From NCBI RefSeq assembly GCF_003815775.1, contig NZ_CP033926.1, positions 868,001 to 932,000 on the forward strand: DNA of 64,000 bases. The letters are read 5' to 3'. The notes beneath the pieces were generated by a model. It was not told the DNA's origin. It searched no databases and saw only the letters and a list, made by a program, of their open reading frames with translations. Each line of letters begins with the position of its first letter. Positions within the stretch are counted from its first letter, which is position 1. Shown piece after piece: positions 27,329 through 34,407 of the stretch. The stretch is from Chryseobacterium joostei (GTDB lineage Bacteria > Bacteroidota > Bacteroidia > Flavobacteriales > Weeksellaceae). A program made the translations under genes and the position numbers.

Positions 27329-28543
27329 ATGGAGGAGAAAATTATAGTATGTATTTCATGCTATTACAAGGGCTATGACTTCATGGATGAAATGAAGAAG
27401 CTCGGTAATAAAATCATATTAGTAACATCAGAAAATCTTAAAGAAAAAAACTGGCCGTGGCATGCCATTGATGAGGTATTTTATATGCCCGAAATCAAGC
27501 CATCTGTATGGAACCTTGAACATCTTATTCAGGGGTTTTCACACCTAATGAAAACCAGAAAGGTAGACGCCGTTGTAGCCCTTGATGACTTCGATGTAGA
27601 AAAAGCAGCCTTAATCCGGGAGACTTTCCGTATTCCCGGAATGGGGCAAACTACCCACCGCTACTTCAGGGATAAGCTTGCTATGAGACAAAAAGCAAAG
27701 GATTCGGGAATTAGTGTTCCAGAATTTACTGCTGTTTTCAATGACGATATCGTTAATGATTTTGTTGATAAAGTACCGGCTCCGTGGGTACTGAAGCCTC
27801 GTTCAGAAGCTTCTGCATCAGGAATTAAGAAGATTACGACAAAGGAACAACTTCATGAAGCTCTGGAATTTCTTGGAGAAGAACGTCACCTTTTCTTACT
27901 GGAAAGCTTTAAACCCGGAGATGTTTACCATGTAGACAGTCTTACATTCAATAAAGAGATCGTATTTACCTCTGCATCAAAATATCTGGCTCCTCCTATG
28001 CAGGTTTCTCATGAGGGCGGTGTCTTCAGATCCAAAACACTGGGGAGATATTCTGAAGAGTTTAAAGCATTAGAGGAAATCAATGCCAGGGTACTTTCCA
28101 ACTTTGGACTTCTGAATGGTGCAACCCATACAGAGTTTATCCGAGGTAAGGAAGACGGAAAATGGTATTTCCTTGAAACCTCTTCAAGAGTTGGTGGCGC
28201 CCACATTCCCGATCTGGTGGAAGCGTCAAGCAATATCAATATATGGAGAGAATGGGCCAAGATTGAGGATGCTCTTTTAAGAAACAAAAGTTATAACGTC
28301 TTGCCTCCTACAGGATATTATTCAGGATTGATTGTAGCTTTAATCAAAGAAAAAGAACCCGATTACAGCAAATTTGAAAGTGAAGAAGTGGTAAGATTTC
28401 TTCCTATAGACTACCACGTCGGAATTGTTTACAAATCCAGCGATGCTTCAATAATAGAGGAAAGATTGGATAGTGCAGCTGAAATGATCAACGCAGAAAT
28501 GCTTAACATTCTGCCTCCCAAAAGCAGCAAATTGAGAAGTTAG
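27329..28543 (+). CDS. ATP-grasp carboxylate-amine ligase (biotin carboxylase/GARS-like)
   Basis: This 404-residue ATP-grasp protein would activate a carboxylate as acyl phosphate and couple it to an amine. The pre-ATP-grasp domain covers 1-110 (VVALDDFDVEKAAL near 82-95). The ATP-binding lysine sits in WVLKPRSEASASG (153-165) and the Mg-binding acids are E269 (THTEF) and E283 (YFLETSSRVGG). Automatic pipelines often label such proteins as acetyl-CoA carboxylase biotin carboxylase-like, but there is no biotin carrier partner here. It is the first gene of an operon with an esterase, a second ATP-grasp protein, a YbdK-like ligase and an amidotransferase. The substrate is unknown. Confidence 0.82.
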   Translation: MEEKIIVCISCYYKGYDFMDEMKKLGNKIILVTSENLKEKNWPWHAIDEVFYMPEIKPSVWNLEHLIQGFSHLMKTRKVDAVVALDDFDVEKAALIRETFRIPGMGQTTHRYFRDKLAMRQKAKDSGISVPEFTAVFNDDIVNDFVDKVPAPWVLKPRSEASASGIKKITTKEQLHEALEFLGEERHLFLLESFKPGDVYHVDSLTFNKEIVFTSASKYLAPPMQVSHEGGVFRSKTLGRYSEEFKALEEINARVLSNFGLLNGATHTEFIRGKEDGKWYFLETSSRVGGAHIPDLVEASSNINIWREWAKIEDALLRNKSYNVLPPTGYYSGLIVALIKEKEPDYSKFESEEVVRFLPIDYHVGIVYKSSDASIIEERLDSAAEMINAEMLNILPPKSSKLRS

Positions 28544-28575
28544 AATATATAACCATTAAAAGTAAAGAAATTTCA

Positions 28576-29289
28576 ATGCCGCATATAGAACATACAGAGT
28601 ATTATTCAAATATACTGGGAATAAGCCTTAAGGTAGAAGTAACCGGACATTACGGACATCCCATCATTATGTTTCCTACTTCTCAGGGACAGTATACCCA
28701 GAATCATGATTTTCATCTTAATGGAAGTATTAACTGGTTTATAGAACAGGGAAAAGTAAAACTTTATAATATCCAAACTATCGACAGCTGGAGCTTTTAT
28801 GATGAAAAAATATCGCCACAGCAGAGAATCAGAAATTATGAACGGTATGTACAGTTCCTGATCAAGGAATTTGTCCCTTATATCCAAAAGCTTCATAAAA
28901 CCCATCGTGTAGCCGTTGCCGGAGCAAGCTTTGGAGGATATCATGCCGCCAATTTTGCGTTGAGGTTTCCGGATGTGGTTTCCCATCTGTTTTGTCTTTC
29001 AGGAGCTTTCAGTATAAGAAACTTTATGGATGGTTATTCTGATGATCTGGTTTACTTCAACTGTCCAAGGGAGTTTGTAAGAAATGATGATGCCTGGAAG
29101 TACAAGCACATGCACATTGTATTAAGTACCTCCGATCAGGACATTTGCAAAGACAAAAATATTGAAATGGCTGAAATACTAAGGATAAAAGGTATTGATT
29201 TCTGGTATGATGAAAGAAAATGGATTGGTCATGACTGGCCGTTGTGGAGAATGGTATTTCCAACATTTATAGGAGCATATTTCTCTTAG
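28576..29289 (+). CDS. Esterase D-type alpha/beta hydrolase
   Basis: This 237-residue cytoplasmic hydrolase has a likely triad of S118 in GASFGG (116-121), D187 in STSDQD and H219 in WIGHDWPLW. The start (EYYSNILGISLKVEVTGHYGHPIIMFPT) is typical for the COG4947-like esterase group. It lies 32 bases after the first ATP-grasp gene and is presumably co-transcribed. In operons with ligases such hydrolases often release or trim thioester, ester or amide intermediates (inference). No substrate can be named. Confidence 0.82.
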   Translation: MPHIEHTEYYSNILGISLKVEVTGHYGHPIIMFPTSQGQYTQNHDFHLNGSINWFIEQGKVKLYNIQTIDSWSFYDEKISPQQRIRNYERYVQFLIKEFVPYIQKLHKTHRVAVAGASFGGYHAANFALRFPDVVSHLFCLSGAFSIRNFMDGYSDDLVYFNCPREFVRNDDAWKYKHMHIVLSTSDQDICKDKNIEMAEILRIKGIDFWYDERKWIGHDWPLWRMVFPTFIGAYFS

Positions 29290-29498
29290 ATATCATGTAG
29301 ACACAACAGTTTTTAAATTTCTCAATATTATATTTTAAGACATAACATTTCTTTCCCATCGGAAACACTTCAAATCAAAGATTTGCCGAGGTGATTATAA
29401 AGAAAAAAATATTAAATTTAGTAAGTTAAAGCACTCAGCATCTTTACTATAAAAAGACTGATCAGAAAAAAATACACACCCTTTTAAAAACAGAAATT

Positions 29499-30452
29499 AT
29501 GACAAAAAAAGTAGGAATCCTATTCGGTATGGAAGACACATTTCCCTGGGCATTTATAGATAAGGTAAATGAACTGGGTGCCGGAGATATTGTGGCTGAA
29601 CCCGTTACCATTGATAAACTGGAACAAGGTGCAGATTATGGTTATGCAGTAATCATCGACAGAATTTCGCAAAATGTCCCCTTTTATAGAGCTTATCTGA
29701 AAAACGCAGCACTTAATGGCACTTATGTAATCAATAATCCATTCTGGTGGAGTGCTGACGAAAAGTTTTTCAATAATGCACTGATGAGCAAGCTCGGAAT
29801 TCCGCTCCCTAAAACAGTATTGCTGCCATCACATGAAAGACCAACAGACACTTCAGAAACCTCATTCAGGAACTTGAAGTTTCCCCACGACTGGGAATAT
29901 ATTTTTGATTATGTTGGGTTCCCTGCCTATATGAAACCCCATGACGGAGGAGGCTGGAAAAACGTTTACAGAGTAGAGAATCCGGATGATCTTTGGAATA
30001 AACTGGGAGAAACAGAACAACTGGTGATGATGGTTCAGGAAGAGATTGTCTTTGATGATTACTACAGAGTATATTGTTTGGGTCAAAAATATGTTCACAT
30101 CATGCCATATGAACCTAGAAACCCCCACCACCTGAGATATGCAACAACCCATCAAACACAAGGTGAAGAGCTTGAGAAGCTATTGAAAACCATTCATGAT
30201 TACACTATCAAAATGAATAAAGCCTTAGGATATGATTTCAATACGGTAGAATTTGCCATAAGAGACGGTATTCCTTATGCCATCGATTTCTGCAACCCGG
30301 CACCTGATGCAGACAGAAACTCTGTAGGAGAAGAAAATTTCGCATGGATTATAGAACATGCAGCAAAACTTGCCATTGAAAAAGCCAAGGAATATGTTCC
30401 GGGAAAACCCAATATCGCTTGGGGAACTTTTGTGAAAGATTCCATAAAATAA
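29499..30452 (+). CDS. Second ATP-grasp ligase (RimK-like)
   Basis: This 317-residue ATP-grasp protein is distinct from the first. The N-terminal domain covers about 1-90 (VGILFGMEDTFPWAFIDKV). The ATP-binding K146 is in PAYMKPHDGGGWKNVYRV and the acidic metal site is E251 (TVEFAIRDG) with D263 and N266 (AIDFCNPAPDADR). This layout fits RimK/glutathione synthetase-like amide ligases. A 209-base gap before it contains a short inverted repeat (CAAATC-AAA-GATTTG) and an imperfect -7 box, so it may have its own promoter. The YbdK-like gene follows after 31 bases. Confidence 0.8.
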   Translation: MTKKVGILFGMEDTFPWAFIDKVNELGAGDIVAEPVTIDKLEQGADYGYAVIIDRISQNVPFYRAYLKNAALNGTYVINNPFWWSADEKFFNNALMSKLGIPLPKTVLLPSHERPTDTSETSFRNLKFPHDWEYIFDYVGFPAYMKPHDGGGWKNVYRVENPDDLWNKLGETEQLVMMVQEEIVFDDYYRVYCLGQKYVHIMPYEPRNPHHLRYATTHQTQGEELEKLLKTIHDYTIKMNKALGYDFNTVEFAIRDGIPYAIDFCNPAPDADRNSVGEENFAWIIEHAAKLAIEKAKEYVPGKPNIAWGTFVKDSIK

Positions 30453-30483
30453 CATTGAAAAAGAATTAAAAAAACACAACAAA

Positions 30484-31602
30484 ATGCATCAATTTACTAT
30501 TGGAATCGAAGAAGAATATCAGATCATCGATGTGGAAAGCAGAGATCTTATTTCTCATGTTTCAAAAATCATTGAAGGGGGAAAAGCGGTATTAAGTGAA
30601 AACCTGAAACACGAGATGCACGAATCCATGATTGAAATGGAAACGGGAATCTGCCAGAATATTCAGGAAGCCAGAGCTGAGCTAACCAATTTAAGAAGAC
30701 ATCTTATTAATACTGCTCATGAACAGGGGTTACGTGTTTCCGGAGGTGGTACCCATCCTTTTTCACATTGGTCTGACAATAATATCACACAAGGGGAAAG
30801 ATACATCAAAATTGTAGATGATATGGGAGATGTAGCCCGGGAAAATCTTATTTTCGGACTTCACGTACACATTGGAATTCCCAACCGAGAGGAAGGAGTA
30901 AGAATACAAAATGTGATGCGCTACTTTCTACCCCACGTCTATGCTCTTTCTACCAATTCACCATTCTGGATAGGAAGATATACAGGATTTAAATCTTATA
31001 GACAGGAAATTTTTGTAAAATTTCCCAGAACAGGTATTCCAAGCTACTTCAATTCATTGGGAGAATTTGACAGTTATGTTGATCTTTTGATAAAAACGGG
31101 TACCATAGACAATGCCAAGAAAATCTGGTGGGATTTAAGAGTTCATCCTTTTTACCCTACCATTGAATTCAGAATTTGTGATATGCCATTAAGAATTGAT
31201 GAAACCGTATGTCTTGCTGCCATCATGCAAAGTTTGGTTGCTAAAATTTATAAGCTGCATCAGCAAAATCTAAGTTTCAGAAGCTACAGAAGACTGCTGT
31301 TGAACGAAAATAAATGGCGTGCGTCCAAAAGTGGGATTGAAGCCCATCTGATTGATTTCGGAAAAGAAGAATCCGTTCCTTATCCTATTTTATTAAAGGA
31401 ACTTTTAGAGTTTATTGATGATGTTGTAGACGATTTAGGATGCCGTCATGAAGTAGAATATGCATGGAAAATTCTGGAAAACGGAACAGGTGCAGACAGG
31501 CAGCTTCAGATCTTCAAGGAAACAGGAGACCTTACAAAGGTTGTAGATTACATGATCTCAGAAACTGAGTATGGCATAACACATGGCGAACCTGCTTCAT
31601 AA
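30484..31602 (+). CDS. YbdK-type carboxylate-amine ligase (GCS2 family)
   Basis: This 372-residue glutamate-cysteine ligase 2 family protein has the glutamine synthetase-like fold. The signature GIEEEYQIID is at 7-16, followed by the conserved SGGGTHPF (86-93), GLHVHIGIP and a C-terminal EFRICDMP with Arg/Asp residues of the active site. E. coli YbdK has weak gamma-glutamylcysteine ligase activity, and the natural substrates of most members are unknown. Its position between an ATP-grasp ligase and an amidotransferase argues for a dedicated small-molecule or peptide pathway rather than glutathione synthesis (inference). Confidence 0.9.
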   Translation: MHQFTIGIEEEYQIIDVESRDLISHVSKIIEGGKAVLSENLKHEMHESMIEMETGICQNIQEARAELTNLRRHLINTAHEQGLRVSGGGTHPFSHWSDNNITQGERYIKIVDDMGDVARENLIFGLHVHIGIPNREEGVRIQNVMRYFLPHVYALSTNSPFWIGRYTGFKSYRQEIFVKFPRTGIPSYFNSLGEFDSYVDLLIKTGTIDNAKKIWWDLRVHPFYPTIEFRICDMPLRIDETVCLAAIMQSLVAKIYKLHQQNLSFRSYRRLLLNENKWRASKSGIEAHLIDFGKEESVPYPILLKELLEFIDDVVDDLGCRHEVEYAWKILENGTGADRQLQIFKETGDLTKVVDYMISETEYGITHGEPAS

Positions 31603-31635
31603 TATTTTTGGTAACTTTACAAAAAATATGATGTA

Positions 31636-32469
31636 ATGAAAGATATTCGAATTGCCTTGCTGGACATGAACAACAACCATGTAAATCAAGGCTTTAGAAA
31701 CATTAAAGAGATTTCCGAAGCGTTTCAGCAGAATTCTGAAGAAAATGTAATCATCAAGACATTTGATGTGAGATTTAAAGACGAAATGCCTGAGATTGGA
31801 GACTTTGATATTTTTATTTCTTCAGGCGGGCCAGGAACCCCACACCGAGAAGGTTTTGAGTGGGAAGAAAGGTTTGCTAATTTTTTAGACACCGTTTTTG
31901 AACATAATAAATACAACGAAGATAAAAAATACCTTTTCCTGATTTGTCACTCATTCCAACTGGCAAGTATTCATTGGAAGCTAGGAAATATCTGCAAAAG
32001 AAAATCCTATTCTTTCGGAGTAATGCCTGTTCACAAAACCAGAGAAGGCAAAGATGAATTTTTGTTTAAAAATCTACCGGATCCTTTTTATGCAGTAGAT
32101 TCCAGAGCATATCAATTCATTGAACCAGATCACGAACGTTTTGAAGAATTGGGCATGAAGGTTATGGCCATTGAAAAATTCCGTCCTCATATCAATTTGG
32201 AGAGAGCGGTAATGGCTGTTCGTTTTTCAGATGAGATATTTGGAACTCAGTTTCATCCGGAAGCAAGCCCAGAGGGATTGATTGAAAATCTGAAAGATGA
32301 TAAAAACAGAGAAGCCATGATTGAAAATTTCGGAATGGAAAAATATCTTGAAACCATGGACAGAATAGATGATGAAGATAAAATCATCCTGACCAGAAAT
32401 CAAATTCTTCCAAGATTTCTTCAGTTCGCAAAAAAAAACATTTTGAAAGAAGTTGAATCTTTAGCTTAA
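31636..32469 (+). CDS. Class I glutamine amidotransferase-like protein
   Basis: This 277-residue GATase1-fold protein has an intact triad: C104 in FLICHSFQLA, H207 and E209 in GTQFHPEASPEG. The oxyanion strand SSGGPGTP (62-69) is present. The nucleophile elbow is unusual, with His-Ser after the cysteine instead of the common x-Gly, so glutaminase activity is likely but not certain. Gamma-glutamyl hydrolysis is an alternative. About 60 residues follow the catalytic domain. It ends the ligase operon, and a terminator lies 45 bases downstream. Confidence 0.82.
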   Translation: MKDIRIALLDMNNNHVNQGFRNIKEISEAFQQNSEENVIIKTFDVRFKDEMPEIGDFDIFISSGGPGTPHREGFEWEERFANFLDTVFEHNKYNEDKKYLFLICHSFQLASIHWKLGNICKRKSYSFGVMPVHKTREGKDEFLFKNLPDPFYAVDSRAYQFIEPDHERFEELGMKVMAIEKFRPHINLERAVMAVRFSDEIFGTQFHPEASPEGLIENLKDDKNREAMIENFGMEKYLETMDRIDDEDKIILTRNQILPRFLQFAKKNILKEVESLA

Positions 32470-32513
32470 AGGCTAATTGATATCAAGTTTATACCCAATA
32501 GTTACAAAATACT

Positions 32514-32542
32514 AAATCGAACATTTTTGTTCGATTTTTTTT
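32514..32542 (+). terminator. Terminator of the ligase operon
   Basis: A 9-bp stem (AAATCGAAC with GTTCGATTT) with a short loop is followed by eight T residues behind the amidotransferase gene. Confidence 0.78.
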
Positions 32543-32562
32543 AACATCACAAAAGAGAAAAT

Positions 32563-33747
32563 ATGATCCCAAAATATAGAAAACAGTTTAACCAAGAGTT
32601 TTCAGGAGAGAAATACAAGCAACTCAAGGATATTTTAAAACAAAAAAGCGGTATAGAACCAGGCTTTAGAACTTCAGAAAGTCCCATTTTTCTTACTAAA
32701 GAATTTGAGGGTAAATTACTGGATACAAGTGAAAGTATTATCACCCAAATTAAGGCTCTTCCATCTGAAACTCTTCAAAAAGCAATTCCAGAAAACTGCA
32801 GGGTTCCCAATGATACCAACCAACCTCACTTTTTCACCATTGATTTTGGTATCTGTAAAAGTGAAAAGGGAGAAATAGAACCACAATTAATAGAACTTCA
32901 GGCCTTTCCATCATTATATGCCTTTCAAAAAACCTTTGAAGACACGTTTTGTGAAGTCTATCCTTTTCTCGCCGATATCCGAAATACAATGCCTCAAAGC
33001 ACCTTTCAAGAGCATTTAAAGGAATTAATTGTTGGTAATGAGAATCCCGAACATGTAATTCTCCTTGAAATTTTCCCTGAAAGACAGAAAACGGCAATTG
33101 ATTTTGCTTTGACAGAAAAATTATTGGGAATAAAAACAGTTTGCCTGACAAAAGTAAAAAAAGAGGGCAAAAAACTGTACTATGAAAACAATGGACAACT
33201 GACCGAGATCAAAAGAATATACAATCGGGTAATATTTGATGAACTGGACAGAATTCCTGATCTTGTTACCGAATTCGATTTCCGTCAAGAGGTTGATGTA
33301 AAATGGATCACTCATCCAAACTGGTTCTTTAAAATATCAAAGTTCCTTTTGCCTTTATTACAACATCAATTTGTTCCTAAAAGCTATTTTCTGCATGAGT
33401 TTCCGGAAACAGAAAATCTTGAAGATTTTGTATTGAAACCATTATTTTCATTTGCAGGAAGCGGGGTTAATTTAAATCCTACTAAAGAAATTACAGATGC
33501 TATTGAGGATAAAGAAAACTATATTTTGCAGAGAAAAGTAACCTATGAACCTATTTTTGAAGACATTAACGGAGAGTTTTCAAAAGCAGAGATCCGATTA
33601 TTGTATATCTGGAAAGAAAATGATGAACGGCCTATTCTATTGGAAAATTTGGGAAGAATGACAAAAGCAGCAATGGTGAATGTGGATTTTAATAAGAAAG
33701 ATGCCATCTGGATTGGAAGTTCCAATGCTTTTTTCGCAGAAAGTTAA
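32563..33747 (+). CDS. Putative ATP-grasp-like ligase of unknown function
   Basis: This 394-residue cytoplasmic protein is not clearly assignable. The C-terminal third looks like the core of a circularly permuted or divergent ATP-grasp fold: DFVLKPLFSFAGSGVNL (about 301-317, lysine followed by a glycine-rich loop), YILQRKV, an acidic AEIRLLYIW, and LLENLGRMTKAAMVN. The middle has a Rossmann-like half (EHVILLEIFPERQKTAIDFALTEKLLG). It begins 20 bases after the operon terminator on the same strand. A relation to the amide ligases upstream is an inference from this layout and position. Confidence 0.55.
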   Translation: MIPKYRKQFNQEFSGEKYKQLKDILKQKSGIEPGFRTSESPIFLTKEFEGKLLDTSESIITQIKALPSETLQKAIPENCRVPNDTNQPHFFTIDFGICKSEKGEIEPQLIELQAFPSLYAFQKTFEDTFCEVYPFLADIRNTMPQSTFQEHLKELIVGNENPEHVILLEIFPERQKTAIDFALTEKLLGIKTVCLTKVKKEGKKLYYENNGQLTEIKRIYNRVIFDELDRIPDLVTEFDFRQEVDVKWITHPNWFFKISKFLLPLLQHQFVPKSYFLHEFPETENLEDFVLKPLFSFAGSGVNLNPTKEITDAIEDKENYILQRKVTYEPIFEDINGEFSKAEIRLLYIWKENDERPILLENLGRMTKAAMVNVDFNKKDAIWIGSSNAFFAES

Positions 33748-33827
33748 TCTATAAAAAAAATGATTAGGATACAGAAATATGATCAAAATTAGCAAAAAAC
33801 AGATCAATCTAAAATAATTTAAATACA

Positions 33828-34319
33828 ATGTCCTTAAAAACTATTGAAGAAAAAGTATTCCAACCGCTTGGGCTGGAATATTCTAATGCTGAAGAAGAGC
33901 AGGAATGTGGAGAGTATTCGGGGTTTAATTTCACATTAAACGATCTTAAAATAAAATTTCGTATCTCAAAAATAACACCTACCAAAACAGGACAGTTTGT
34001 AACCATCTGGAAACGGAATGAAAAAGGAGAGACTACTCCTTTTGAAGCCAGTGACCCTATTGATTTTTATCTCATAGCGTCTTTTAAGGATAATTTTTCC
34101 GGAATATTTATTTTCCCGAAAAACATATTGTTGGAAAAAGGTATTTTATCTGATGGAAAAAAGCCGGGAAAACGAGGCATAAGAGTTTACCCTAGCTGGG
34201 ATGAAGTAAAAAGTAAACAGGCTCAAAAAACACAGGAATGGCAGACCAGATATTTTCTGGAGCTTTCACAGGAAAATGATAAGATGCAACAGCAGGCTAA
34301 ACTTCTGTTGAAAATTTAA
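33828..34319 (+). CDS. MepB family protein
   Basis: This 163-residue protein is similar in pattern to MepB, first noted beside the MepA multidrug pump of Staphylococcus. Recognisable are GLEYSNAEEEQECGEYSGF, KTGQFVTIWKR, FYLIASF and the late GKRGIRVYPSWDE. The function of the family is not established, and the DNA-binding-like fold suggested for it is only a prediction. There is no MepA-type pump next to it. It is convergent with cphA, with a bidirectional terminator between the two. Confidence 0.75.
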   Translation: MSLKTIEEKVFQPLGLEYSNAEEEQECGEYSGFNFTLNDLKIKFRISKITPTKTGQFVTIWKRNEKGETTPFEASDPIDFYLIASFKDNFSGIFIFPKNILLEKGILSDGKKPGKRGIRVYPSWDEVKSKQAQKTQEWQTRYFLELSQENDKMQQQAKLLLKI

Positions 34320-34353
34320 AAAAATAGAGATTTACAATAATTTTTACCTACAA

Positions 34354-34385
34354 AAAACGGCTGTACAATGATGCACAGCCGTTTT
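34354..34385. terminator. Bidirectional terminator between MepB and cphA genes
   Basis: An 11-bp perfect stem (AAAACGGCTGT with ACAGCCGTTTT) with a 10-base loop has a T run on the reverse strand and a shorter one on the forward strand. Confidence 0.75.
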
Positions 34386-34407
34386 CTTTATGTTAACTTT
34401 TAGTTTT

